Below are positions 1-15,110 of a DNA stretch of 64,000 bases, piece after piece; position 1 is the stretch's first letter; each line of letters starts with the position of its first letter. Below the pieces are notes generated by a model. The model saw only the letters and a program-made list of their open reading frames with translations, had not been told where the DNA came from and searched no databases. A program made the translations under genes and the position numbers. Origin of the DNA: Rhizomys pruinosus (Eukaryota; Chordata; Mammalia; Rodentia; Spalacidae); NCBI GenBank assembly GCA_009823505.1, contig VZQC01003052.1:559332-623331 (forward strand), written 5' to 3'.

Positions 1-3000
1 GGGACTGAGTCAGTGGACATGTCTGTGACAGTGCACATGTCCTATCTGAGAAGACAAGGACATAGAAAGTGGACACATCTGAGACAACAGGGACTGAGAC
101 AGACACATCAGAGACCATGAGGACTGAGACATTGGACATATCTGAGACAACAGGGACTGAGACAGTGGAGACATTTGAGACAACAGGGATTGAGACAGTG
201 TATATGTCTGAGACAACAGGCACTGAGACCATGGACATGTCTGAGACAACAGGGACTGAGGCAGTGGACATGTCTGTGAAAACAAGGAATGAGTCCTAGG
301 ACATGTCTGAGACAACAGGGAATCAGAGATTGGAAATGTCTGATACTGCAGGAACTCAGACAGTGGACATATTTGAGACAATAGGTACTGAGACAGAGGA
401 CATGTCTGAGAAAACAGGGACTGACATTATGGACATGCGGGAGACAGTGGGACCTGAGGCAATGGACATGTCTGAGAAAACAGGGGCTGAGATAGAGGAC
501 ATGTCTGAGACAATACTGATTGAGAAAGTGGACATATCTGAGACAACAGGGACTTAGACAGTGGTCAAGTCTGACACAACAGGGACTGAACATGGGACAT
601 GCCCAAGATAACAGTTACTGAGACAGTGGACAATTGTGATACAACAGGGAATGAGACAGTGGACATGTATGAGACAAAAGGGACTATGACAGTGGACACA
701 TCTGAGACCAAGGGTTTGAGATCATGAACATGTCTGAGACAACAGGGACTGGGAAAGTGGACATGGCTGAGACAACAGGCACTGAGGGAGTGGACAAGTG
801 TGAAACATCAGGGAATGGGACAGTGGATATATCTGAGACAAAAGGGACTGAGACAGTGGACACATCTGAGTCAGCAGGGTTCGATGTATTGGACCTGTCT
901 TAGCCAGTGGACAAGTCCCATCTGACATGACACAGAATGAGTACACACATCTGAGAAAACAGGGAGTGAGACAGTGGACACATTGGAGACAACCAAGACT
1001 GAGACAGTGGACATATCTGCGAAAAATGGGACTGAGACAGTGGACATGTCTGAGACAACAGGGACTGAGACAGTGGGCATGTCTGAGTCAACAGGGACTG
1101 TGACAGTGGACATGTTTGTTACAACTGCAACTAAGATCGAGTTCATGTCTGAGACAACAGGGATTGAGACAGGGAACATGTGTAAAACAACAGAGACTGA
1201 GACAGAAGATATATCTGAGAGAACAGAGATTGAGAATGTGGACATTTCTGAGACATCAGGGACGGAGACAGTGGACATGTCTGAGACAACAGGGACAGAG
1301 ACAGGGGACATGTCTGAGACAACAGGGACTGACCCATTACAAATGTCTGAAACAACAGGGACTGAGACAGTGGGCATGTCTGAGACAACAGGGACTGAGA
1401 CAGTGGACATGTCTGTTACAACTGCAACTTAGAGCGTGTTCATGTCTGAGACAACGGTGACTGAGACAGGCCACATATATGAAACAACAGTGACTGAGAC
1501 AGTAGATATATCTGAGACAACAGGGACTGAGACATTAGACATGTCTGAGACCACAGGAACGGACACAGTGGACATGTCTGAGACAACAGTTACTGAGACT
1601 CTGGACATGTCTGAGACAACACTAACTGCATCAGTGGACATGGCTAAGACAACTGGGGCTTAGACATTGAACATGTCTGACACAACAGGGACTGAGACAT
1701 GGGACATGCCGGAGACAACAGTAACTGAGACAGTGGACAAGTGTGGTTCAACAGGGAATGAGAGAGTGTACATGTCTGAGACAAAAGGGACTAAGACAGT
1801 TTACATGTCTAAGTCAACAGGGTTTGAGATCATGGACATGTCTGAGACAACAGGGACTGAGACAATGGACAGGGCTGAGACAAGAGGCACTGAGACAGTG
1901 TACAAGTTTGAAACATCAGAGAATGTGACAGTGGACATGTCTGAGAAAAAAGGGACTGAAACAGTGGACACATCTGAGTCAACAGGATTCAAGGCTGTTG
2001 AACTGTCTGAGACAATAGAGGCTGAGTCAGTTGACATGTCTTAGCCATTGGACAAGTCCTGTCTGACGTGACAGGGAATGAGACAATGAACACATCTGAG
2101 AAAACAGGGATAGAGACAGTGGACACATATGAGAAATCAGGGACTGAGACAGTGGACACATCTAAGAAAACCAGGACTGAGACCGTGGACATATCTGAGA
2201 CAACAAGGACTGAGACAGTGGTCATGTCTGAGACAACAGGGAGTGAGACAATGGACATGTCTGATACAACTGCAACTAGGAGTGTGTTCATATCTGAGAC
2301 AATGGGGACTGAGACAGGCCACATGTGTGAAACAACAGGGACTGAGACAGTAGATGTATCTGACAAAACAGGGACTGAGACATTGGACATGTCTGAGACA
2401 ACAGGGACTGAGACAGTGGACATGACTGAAACAACAGGGGCAAAGGCAATGTACCTGTATGAGAAAACTGAAACTGAAGCGGTGGACATGTCTGAGACAA
2501 AAGAGACTGAGACCATGGACGTGTCTGAGACATCAGGGACTGAGACAGTGGACTATTCTGAGACAACAGGTACTGAGACAGTGTTCATGTGTGAAACAAC
2601 ATAAAATGAGACAGGGGACATGTCTGAGAAAACCGGAACTGAGACAGTGGACACGTTTGAGAAAACAGGGTTTGAGACAGAGGACATGTCTGAGACAACA
2701 GAAACTGAGACAGTTGACATGTCTGAGACAGTAGACATGTCCTGTCTGAGAAAACAGGAACTTATTCTGTGGACACATTCTAGAAAACAGGGACTGTGAC
2801 AGTGGACATATCTGAGACAACATGTACTGAGATATTGGACATGTCTGTGACAACAGGTATAGAGACAGTGGACATGTCTGAGACAATAGAGATGTCTGAG
2901 ACAGCAGTGTCTGAGACCATGTAAATATCTGAGAAACCAGGGACCAAGACAGTGGACATGTCTGACAATAAAGAGACTGAGAAATTGGACATGTCTGAGA

Positions 3001-6000
3001 TAGCAGGGAGTGAGACAATGGACACTTCTGAGACAACAGGGTTCGAGTCAGTGGATATGTTTGAGACAACAGAGACTGAGACAGTTAACATTTCTGAGAG
3101 AGTAGACATGTCCTGTGTGAGAAGACAGGGACATAGACATTGGACACATATGAGACAACAGGGACTGAGAGGGTGGACACATCATAAACAACCGGTACTG
3201 AAATAGTGGACATATCTGAGAAAACAGGTACTGAGACCGTGGATATGTTTGAGACAACAGGGATTTAGACAGTGGGTATGTCTGAGACAACAGGCACTGG
3301 GACCGTGGACATGTCTGAGAAAACAGGGACTAAGACATTGGACATGTCTGAGAAAACAGGGCCTGAGACCTTGGACATGTCTGATACAACAGGGAATCAG
3401 ACATTGGAAAAGTCTGATACTGCAGGGACTCAGACACTTTACATATTTGAGACAACAGGTACTGAGACCGTGGACATGTCTGAGACAACAGGGACTGACA
3501 CTGTGGACATGTTTGTGACAACAGGAACTGAGACAGTGGACATGTCTGAGACAACAGGTACTTAGACATTGGACATGTCTGACAAAACAGGGACTGAGAC
3601 ATGGGACATGCCAGAGACAACAGGAACTGAGACAGTGGACAAGTGTGAAACATCAGGGAATGGGACTGTGGACATGTCTGAGACAAAACGGACTAAGACA
3701 TTGGACACGTCTGAGTCAAGTTGGTTTGAGATCAAGGACATGTCTGAGAAACGGGAACTGAGACAGTGGACATGGCTGAGACAACAGGCTCTGTGACACT
3801 GGACAAGAGTGAAACATCAGGGAATGGTACAGAGGACATGTCTGAGACAAAAGGGACTGAGAGAGTGGACACGTCTGAGTCAGCTGCGTTTGAGAGAGTG
3901 GACCTGTCTGAGCCAATAGAGGCTGAGTCCCTTGACATGTCTTAGCCATTGGACATGTCTGCTCTGAGATGACAGGGAATGAGACAGTGGAAACATCTGA
4001 GAAAACAGGGACTGAGATAGTGGACTCAGCTGAGACAGCCAGGACTGAGACTGTGGACATATCTGAGACAACAGGGACTGAGAGAGTGGACATATCTGAG
4101 ACAACACAGATGTCTGAGACAATACCGATGTCTGAGACAACAGGGTCAGAGATCATGTAAATGTGTGATAAACCGGGGACTGAGACAGTGGACATGTCTG
4201 AAAAAAGTTACTGAGAATTTGGACATATCTGAGACAGTAGGGACTGACTCAGTGGACATGTCTGAAACAAAAGAGACTGAGACAGTTGACATATCTGAGA
4301 GAGTGTACATGTCCTGTCTTAGAAGACAGGGACATATACAGTGGACACATCTGAGACAACCAGAACTGAGACAGTGGACATGGCTGAGACAACAGGCACT
4401 GAGACAGTGGACAAGTGTGAAACATCAGGGAATGGGACTGTGGACATATCTGAGACCAAAGGGAGAGAGACAGTGGACACATCTGAGTCATCAGGGTTTG
4501 AGACAGTGGACCTTTCTGAGACAATAGAGGTTGAGTCAGTTGTCATGTCTTAGCCAGTGGTCAAATATTGTCTGAGATGACAAGGAATGAGAGAGTGGAC
4601 ACATCTGAGAAAAAAGGGCCTGAGACAGTGGACACATTGAGGCAACCAAACTGAGACAATGGACATATATGAGACAACAGGGACTGAGACATTGGACCTG
4701 TCTGAGACAATGGGGACTGAGACAGTGGACATGTCTGAGACAACATGGACAGAGACAGTGGAAATGTATGATACAACACAGATATCTGAGACAACAAGTT
4801 CTGAGACCATGTAAATGTCAGAGAAACCAGGGACTGAGTCAGTGCCCATGTCTGATAATAAAGGGACTGAGAAATTGGACATATCTGAGAAAGCAGGGTC
4901 TGAGTCATTGGACACCTCTGAGACACCACTTTTTGAAACGGTGGACATGTCTGAGATGACACAGACTGAATTACTTGACATGTCTGAGACAGTGGACATG
5001 TCCTATCTGAGAAGACAGGGACATAGAAATTGGACACATATGAGACAACAGGAACTGAGACATTGGACACATCAGAGACCACCGGGAATGAGACATTGGA
5101 CATATCTGAGACAACAGGGACTGAGACAGTGGACCTGTTTGAGACAACAGGGAGTGAGAAAGTGGATATGTCTGAGAAAATAGGCATTGATTCCGTGGAC
5201 ATGTCTGAGACAACAGGGAATGAGACAGTGGACATGTCTGAGAAAATAGGGACTGAGACCTGGACATGTCTGAGACAACAGGGAATCAGCCATTGGAAAT
5301 GTATGATACTGCAGGGGCTCAGAAACTGGACATATTTAAAACAACAGGTACTGAGACTGTTTGTGGACATGTTTGAGACAACAGGGACTGACACTGTGGA
5401 CATGTCTGAGACAATGGGAACTGAGAGAGTGGACATGTCTGAGACAAAAGGGACTGAGAGAGTGGACATGTCTGAGACAAGAGGGACGGAGACAGTGGAC
5501 ATGTCTGAGACAACAGGGACTGAGAACTTGGACATGTCTGAGACAACAGGGAATCAGACATTGGAAATGTCTGATACTGCTGGGAATCAGACACTGGACA
5601 AATTTGAGATAACAGGTACTGAGACTGTGGATATGTCTGAGACCACATGGACTGACACAGTAGATATGTCTGAGACAACGAGAACTGAGACAGTGGACAT
5701 GTCTATGACAACAGGGACTGAGAAACTGGACATGTCTGAGACACTAACTGAAACAGCGGACATGTCTCAGACAACCAGAGCTTAGACTTTGAATATGTCT
5801 GACACAACAGGGACTGAGACATGGGACATGCTGGAGGCAACAGGAACTGAGACAGTGGACAAGTGTGATACAACAGGGAATGAGAGAGTGGACATGTCTG
5901 AGAAAAAAGGGACTAAGACAGTGGACACGTATAAGTCAACATGGTTTGAGATCATGGACATGTCTGAGACAAGAGGGACAGAGACAATGGACAGCGCTGA

Positions 6001-9000
6001 GACAAAAGGCACTGAGACACAAGTTTGAAACATCAGGGAATGTGACAGTGGACATGTCTGAGAAAAAAGGAACTGAGACAGTGGACAAAACTGAGTCAAT
6101 AGGATTCGAGACTGTTGAACACTCTGAGACAATAGATTCTGAGTCAGTTGACATGTCTTAGCCATTGGACAAGTCCAGTCTGACATGACAGGGAACGAGA
6201 CAGTGAACACATCTAAGAAAACAGGAACTGAGACAGTGGACACATATGAGAAAACAGAGACTGAGACAGTGGACACAACTGGTACAATCAAGACTGAGAC
6301 AGTGGACATATCTGAGACAACAGTGACTAAGACAGTGGACATGTTTGAGACAACAGGGAGTGAGACAGTGGACATGTCTGATACAACTGCAACTTAGACC
6401 ATGTTCATATCTGAAACAATGGGGATTGAGACAGGCCACATGTGTGAAACAACAGGGACTGAGACAGTAGTTATATCTGACACAACAGGGACTGAGACAG
6501 TAGACATGTTTGAGACAACAGGGACTGAGACCATGGACATTTCTCAGACAGGGTCTAAGGCAGTGTACCTCTATGAGAAAACCGGGACTGAGGTCATGGA
6601 CATGTCTGAAACAACGGAGACTGAGACCATGGAATTGTCTGAGACATCAGGGACTGAGACAGTGGACTATTCTGAGACCACAGGTACTGAGACAGTGGAC
6701 ATATGTGAAACAACAGAAACTGAGACAGGGTACATGTCTGAGAAAACTGGGACTGAGACAGTGGACACGTTTGAGAATACAGGGTTTGAGACAGAGGACA
6801 TGTCTGAGACAACAGAGACTGAGACAGTTGACATGTGATACAGTGGATATGTCCTGTCTGAGAAGACAGGAACTTAGAATATGGACACAACCTTGATGAC
6901 AGGGACAGAGACAGTGGATATGTCTGAGACAACCCAGATGTCTGAGACAACACGATTTGAGACTGTGTAAATGTCTGAGAAACCAGGGACTGAGACAGTG
7001 GATATGTCTAACAATAAAGAGACTGAGAAATTGAACATGTCTGAGATAGCAGGGACTGAGACAGTGGACATGTCTGAGACCACAGGGTTCGAGTCAGTGG
7101 ACATGTTTGAGACAACAGAGACTGAGACAGTTAACATGTCTGAGAGAGTGGATATGTCCTGTGTGGGAAGACAGGGATATAGACATTGGACACATATGAG
7201 ACAACAGGGACTGAGACTGTGGATATATCTGAAAGAACAGGGACTGACACTGTGGGTATGTCTGAGAGAACGGGAACTGAGACAGTGAACATGTCTGAGA
7301 CAACAGGGACTGAGACACTGGACATGTCTGAGACAATACTAACTGACACAGTGGACATGTCTAAGAAAACCGGGCTTAGACATTGAACATGTCTGACACA
7401 ACAGGAACTGAGACATGGGACATGCCAGAGACCAAAGGAACTGAGACAGTGGACAAGTGTGATACAACAGGGAATGAGAGAGTGGACATTTCTGAGAAAA
7501 AAGGGACTAAGACAGTGGACACGTCTAAGTCAACATGGTTTGAGATCATGGACATGTCTGAGACAACATGGACTGAGACAATGGACAGGGCTGAGACAAG
7601 AGGCACTGAGACAGTGTACAAGTTTGAAACCTCAGGGAATGTGACAGTGGACATGTCTGAGAAAAAAGGGACTGAGAGAGTGGACAGATCTGAGTAAACA
7701 TGATTTGAGACTGTCGAACTGTCTGAGACAATAGAGGCTGAGTCAGTTGACATGTCTTAGCCATTGAACAAGTCCTGTCTGACATGACAGGGAATGAGAC
7801 AGTGGACACATCTGAGATAACCAGGACTGAGACCTTGGACATATCTGAGACAACAGGGACTGAGACATTGGACATGGCTGAGACAACAGACACTGACACA
7901 GTGGACAAGTGTGAAACATCAGTGAATGGGACACTGGACATGTCTGAGACAAAAGGGACTGGACAGTGGACACATCTGAGTAAGCAGGGTGGGATACAGT
8001 GGACCTTTCTGTGATGATAAAGGCTGAATTAGTTAACATGTCTTAGCCAGTGGACAAGTCCTGTCTGAGTGGACAAGGAATGAGACAGTGGACACATCTG
8101 AGAAAGCAGGGACTGAGACAGTGGACACATTTGAGACAACAGGACTGAGACAGTTGACATATCTGAGACAACAGGGACTGAAAGAATGGACATGTCTGAG
8201 ACAACAGACACTGACACAGTGGATATGTGAGAAAGAACAGGGACTGAGACAGTGGGCATGTCTGAGAAAACAGGGACTGAGAACGTGGACATGTCTGTTA
8301 CAACTGTGACTTAGAGCAGGTTCATTTCTGAGACAAACAGGAGTGATACAGTGGACATATCTGCAACAACAGTGACTGAGACAGTAGATATATGCGAGAC
8401 AACAGGGGTTGATACAGTGGATATGTCTGAGTCATACAGGGAGAGAGAGAGTGGGCATGTCTGAGAAAACAGGGACTGAGTCAGTGGACATGTCTGTTAC
8501 AACTGCGACTTAGAGTGTGCTCATGTATGAGACAACACACATATCTGAGACATCAGGGTCTGAGACCCTGGACATGTCTGAGATCACAGTGACTGAGACA
8601 GTGAACATGTCTGAGACAAAAGTGACTTAAACAGGGGACATGTCTGAGACAACAGGGGCTAAGGCCGAGTACATCTATGAGAAAATAGGGACAGAGTCCC
8701 TAGACATGTCTGAGACAACAGAGATTGAGAACGAGAACTTGTGTGAGACATCAGGGACTGAGACCATGGACATGTCTAAGAGAACAGTGACTGAGACAGT
8801 GGACATATCTGAGACAACAGGGACTGAGACAGTGGACGTGTTTGAGACAACAGGGATTGAAACATAGGATATGTCTGAGAAAACAGGCACTGAGACCGTG
8901 GACATGTCTAAGACAACAGGGAATCAGTCATTGGAAATGACTGATACTGCAGGGACTCAGACAGTGGACATATTTGAGACAACAGGTACTGAGACCCTGG

Positions 9001-12000
9001 ACATGTCTGAGAAAACAGGGACTGACATTGTGGAACATGTCTGAGACAATGGGAACTGAGACAGTGGACGTGTCTGAGACAACAGTGACTGAGACAGTGG
9101 ACATGTCTGAACAAAGGGACAGAGACACTGGACATGTCTGAGACAACAGGGACTAAGGCCGTGTACCTATATGAGAAAACTGGGACTGAAGCCATTGACA
9201 TGTCTGAGACAACAGAGATTGAGACCGTGGACGTGTCTGAGACATCACGGACTGAGACCATGGACTAGTCTGAGACAACAGGGACTGACACTGTGGACAT
9301 GTGTGAAAACACAGAAAACAGAGACAGGGGACATGTCTGAGAAAACAAGGACTGAGACAGTTGACATGTCTGAGACAACAGGGACTGAGATAGTGGACAT
9401 GCCTGAGACAACACTGACTGTGACAGTGGACATGTCTGAGACAACAGGGAGTTAGACATTGGACATGTCTGACACAACAGGTACTGAGACACGGGACATG
9501 CCTGAGACAACAGGGACTGAGAGAGTGGACAAGGGTGATACGACAGGGACTGAGACAGTGGACATGTCTGAACAACAGGGACTGAGACAGTGGACATGTC
9601 TGAGACAATGGGGAATGAGACAGTGGACATGTTGAGACAAAACTGATTAAGACAGTGGATACATCTGAGTCAACAGGGTTGAGATCATGGACATGTCTGA
9701 GACAACAGGGATTTTGACAGTGGATAGGGTTGAGACAACAGGGACTGAGACTGTGGACAAGTGTGAAACATCAGGGAATGGGACAGTGGACGTGTCTGAG
9801 ACAAAAGGGACTGAGACAGTGGACATGTCTGTTACAACTGCGACTTAGAGCGTGTTCATGTCTGAGACAATGGGGATGGAGACAGGCCACATATGTGAAA
9901 CAACAGTGACTGAGACAGTAGATATATCTGAGACAACAGGGACTGGGACAGTGGACATGTCTGAGACATACAGGGATGGAGACAATGGACATGTCTGAGA
10001 CAACAGTGGAAATGGCTGAGACAACAGGCACTGATATAGTGGACAAGAGTGAAACATCAGTTAATGTGACAGTGGAAATGTCTGAGACAAAAGGGACTGA
10101 GACAGTGGGCACATCTGATTCAGCCGGAATCGAGACAGTGGACCTGTCTGAGACCATAGAGGCTTAGTCAGTAGACATGTCTTCGCCTGTGGACAAGTCC
10201 TCTCTGAGATGACAGGGAATGAGACAGTGGACACATCTGGGAAAACAGGGACTGAGACATTGGACACATCTGAGAAAACAGGGACTGAGGCTTTGGACAT
10301 GTCTGAACAACAGGGAATGAGACACTGCACATCGAGAGGCAACAGGCCCTGAGACAGTGGACAAGTCTTAAACATCAAGGAATGGGACAGTGGACATGTC
10401 TGAGACAAAAGGGACGAGAGAGTGGGCACATCTGAGTCAGCAGGGTTGGATACAATGGATCTGAGATAATAGAGGATGAATCAGTTTACATGTCTTAGCC
10501 AGTGGACAAGTCTTCTTGAGATGACAGGGAATGAGACAGTGGACACAACTGAGAAAACACAGACTTAGACAGTGGACACATTTGAGACAACCAGGACTGA
10601 GATATTGGACATATCTGAGACAACAGGGACTGAGACAGTGGACATGTCTGATACAAGTGCGACTTAGAGCGTGTTCATATCTGAGACAACAGGGACTGAG
10701 ACAGGCCACATGAGTGAAACAAAAGGTACTGAGACATTAGATATATCTGAGATAACAGGATCTTTGACAGTGGACATGTTTGAGACAACAGGGACAGAGA
10801 CAGTGGAAATATCTGAGACAACAAAGACTGAGACAGTGCACATGGCTGAGACAACAGGTCCTGAGACAGTGGACAAGTGTTAAATGTCAAGGAATGGGAC
10901 AGTGGATATGTCTGAGACAAAAAGGACTGAAAGAGTGAACACATCTGTGTCAGCAGGGTTTGAGACAGTGGACCTGTCTGAGACAGTTGACATGTCTTTG
11001 CCAGTGGACATGTCTGAGATGACAGGGAATGAGACAGTGGACACAACTGAGAAAACAGGGACTGAGACAGTGGACACATCTGAGACAATCAGGACTGAGA
11101 GAGTGGACATATCTGAGACAACAGGGACTGAGGCAGTTTACATGTATGAGACAACATTGAATGACACAGTGGATATGTCTGAAACAACAGGGACTGAGAC
11201 AGTGGGCACGTCTGAGTCAAAAGGGCCTGAGACAGTGGACATGTCTGTTACAACTGCGAGTTAGAGTGTGTTCATGTCTGAGACAACGGGGACTGAGATA
11301 GGCCACATATGTGAAAAAACAGTGACTGAGAAAGTACATATATCTGAGACAACATGGACGGAGATGGAGGATATGTCTGAGACATACAGGAATGGAGACA
11401 GTGGATATGCTGGAGAAAACAGGGACTGAGACACTGGACAAGTCTGAGACAACACACATATCTGAAGCAACAGGGTCTGGGACCATGGACATGTCTGAGA
11501 TCACAGTGACTGAAACAGTGGACATGTCTGAGATAACAGGGACTAAGGCCTTATACCTGTATGAGAAAACAGAGACTGAGTCCCTGGACATGTCTAAGAC
11601 AACAGAGACTGAGACAGTGGACATGTTTGAGACAACAGGTATTGAGATAGTGGATATGTCTGAGACAACAGGCACTGAGACCATGGAGAGATCGAAGAGA
11701 TCAGGGAATCAGACATTGGAAATGACTGATACTTCAGGGACTCAGACAGTGGACATATTTGAGACAACAGGTACTATGACCGTGGACATGTCTGAGACAA
11801 CAGGGAATGGCACTGTGGACATGGCAGAGACAACAGTCTCTGAGTCAGTGGACAAGTGTGAAACATCAGGGAATGGGAGATTGGACATGCCTGAGACAAA
11901 AGGGACTGAGACAGTGGACACATCTGAGTCAGCCGGTTTCAATACAGTGGAAGGGTCTGAAACAATAGAGGCTGATTCAGTTGACATGTCTAAGCCAGTG

Positions 12001-12745
12001 GATAATTCTTGTCTGAGTTGACAGGGAATGAGACAGTGGACACATCTGAGAAAACAGGGACTGAGACAGTGGACATAACTGAGACAACCAGGACTGAGAC
12101 CGTGGACATATCTGAGACAACAGGGACTGAAACAGTGGACAAGTCTGAGACAACAAGGTCTGACACAGTGAATATGTCTGAGAAAACAGGGACTGAGACA
12201 GAGGACACGTTTGAGACAACAGGGTTTGAGACAGGGGACATGTCTGAGACAACAGAGACTGAGACAGTTGACTTGTCAGAGACAGAGGACATATCCTGTC
12301 TGAAAAGACAGGAAATTAGACGGGGGACCCATCCTAGGCAACAGTGTCTGAGACAGAGCACATGTCTGAGACAACAGGTACTGAGACAGTGGACATGTCT
12401 GAACAACAGGGACTGAGACAGTGGACATGTCTGAGAAATCAGGGAATGAGACAGTGGACATTTCTGAGACAACAGGCACTGAGACAGGGAACATGTGTGA
12501 AACAACAGGGAATGAGACTTGGACATATCTGTGACAACAGGGACTGAGAAAGTGGACACAACTGAGTCAACCAGGACTGAAACAGAGGACATATTTGAGA
12601 CAGCAGGGACTGAAACGGTGGATATGTCTGAGACAACAGTGACTGACACAGTGGATATGTCTGAAACAACAGGGAATGGGACAGTGGACAAGTCTGAGTC
12701 AACAGGGTTTGAGATCAAGGACATATCTGAGACAACAGGGACTGT

Positions 12746-12888
12746 GACAGTGGACATGGCTGAGACAACAGATACTGATATAATGGACAAGTGTTAATCA
12801 TGTGTTAATGGGACAGTGGACATGGCTGAGACAACAGATACTGATATAATGGACAAGTGTTAATCATGTGTTAATGGGACAGTGGACA
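12746..12888 (+). repeat. 66-bp exact tandem duplication
   Basis: A two-unit segment containing 'gatactgatataatggacaa' and 'gtgttaatcatgtgttaatg' occurs twice in immediate succession with a period of 66 bp ('gatactgata' at 12,771 and again at 12,837). The copies look identical, so this is a very recent duplication of exactly two 33-bp units, as expected from unequal exchange or slippage in register. Confidence 0.9.
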
Positions 12889-15110
12889 TGTCTGAGACAA
12901 AAGTGAGTGAGACAGTGGACACATCTGATTCAGCCTGGTTTGAGACAGTGGACCTGTCTGAGACAATAGAGGCTGAGTCAGTAGACATGTCTTAGCCATT
13001 GGACAAGTCTTGTCTGAGATGACAGGGAATGAGACAGTGGACATGTCTGAACAACAGGGACTGAGACAGTGGACATGGCTGAGACAACAGGCACTGAGAT
13101 AGTGGACAAGTGTGAAACATCTAGGAATGGGACAGTGGATATGTCTGAGACAAAAAGGGACTGAGAGAGTGGACACATCTGATTCAGCAGTGTTGGAGAC
13201 AGTGGACCTGCCTGAGATAATAGAGGCTGAGTCAGTTGACATGTCTTAGCCAGTGGACAAATCTTGTCTGCGATGACAGTGAATGAGACAGTGGACACAT
13301 CTGAGAAAACAAGGACTGAGACAGTGGACACATCTGAAACAACCAGGACTGAGACAGCAGACATATCTGAGACAACAGGGACAGAGACAGTGGACATGTA
13401 TGTGACAACAGGTACTAACACAGTGGATATGTCTGAAACAACAGGGACTGAGACAGAGGGCACGTCTGAGACAACAGGGACTGAGACAGTGGACATGTCT
13501 GTTACAACTGCGACTTAGAGCGTGTTCATGTCTGAGACAACAGGGACTGAGACAGGTCACGTATGTGAAACAACAGTGATTGAGACAGTAGATATATCTG
13601 AGACAACAGGGACTGAGACAGCATATATGGCTGAGACAACAGGCACTGAGACCGTGGACATATTTAAGACAACAGGGAATCAGTCATTGGAAATGACTGA
13701 TACTGCCGGGACTCAGACAGCGGACATATTTGAGACGACGGGTCCTGAGACCATGGACGTGTCTGAGACAACAGGGACTGACACTGTGGACATGTCTTAG
13801 ACAATGGGAACTGAGACAGGGGACATGTCTGAGACAACAGTGACTGAGACAGTGGATATGTCTGAACAACAGCGAATGAGACAGTGGACATGTCTGAGAC
13901 AACAGGGACTAAGGCAGTGTACTTGAATGAGAAATCTGGGACTGAGGGCATTGAAATATCTGAGAAAACAGAGACTGAGACCGTGGACGTGACTGGGATA
14001 TCAGGGACTGAGACCAGGGTCTAGTCTGTGACGACAGGGACTAAGACTGTGCATGTGTGAAAACACAGAAACAGAGATAGGGGACATGTCTGAGAATACA
14101 GGGACTGAGACAGTGGACATGTCTGAGACAACAGGGACTGAGACAGTGGACATGTCTGAGACAACACTGACTGTGATACTGGACATGTCTGAGGCAATGG
14201 GGAGTTTGACATCAGACATGTCTGACACAACAGGTACTGAAACATGGGACATGCCTGAGACAAAAGGGACTAAGACAGTGGACAAGTGTGATCCAACAGG
14301 GACTGAGACAATGGGCATGTCTGAACTACAGGACTGAGACAGTGGACATGTCTGAGGCAACAGGGAATGAATGAGTGGACATGTCTGAGACAAAAGGGAC
14401 TAAGACAGTGGATACGTCTGAGTCAACAGGGTTTGAGATCCTGGACATGTCTGAGACAACAGTGACTGTGACAGTGGACATGGCTGAGACAACAGGAACT
14501 GAGACTGTTGGCAAGTGTGAAACATCAGGAAATGGGACAGTTTACATGTCTATGACAAAAGGTATTGAAACAGTGGACACATCTGAGTCAACAGGGTTCA
14601 AGACAGTGGACCTGTCTGAGACAATAGAGGCTGAGTCATTTGACATGTCTTAGCCAGTGGACAAGTCCTCTCAGAGATAACAGGGAATGAGACAGTGGAA
14701 ACTTCTGAGAAAACAGGGACTGAGACAGTGGACACATCTGAGATCGTGGAGATATCTGAGACAACAGGGACTGAAACAGGGGACATGTCTGAGACAACAA
14801 GGACTGACACAGTGGATATGTCTGAAACAACAAGGACTGAGACTTTGGGCATGCCAGAGACAACAGGAACTGAGACAGTGGATATGTCTGATACAACTGC
14901 AAATGAGAGCGAGTTCTTATCTGAGACAATGTGGACTGAGACAGGACACATGAGTGAAAAAACAGGGAGTGAGACATTAGATATATCTGAGGTAACAGGG
15001 ACTGAAACAGTGGACATGTCTAAGACAACAGGGACTGTGAGAGTGGACATGTGTCCTCAACAGGGACTGAGACAGTTGGCATGTCTGTGACAACAGGGAC
15101 TGAGACAGTG

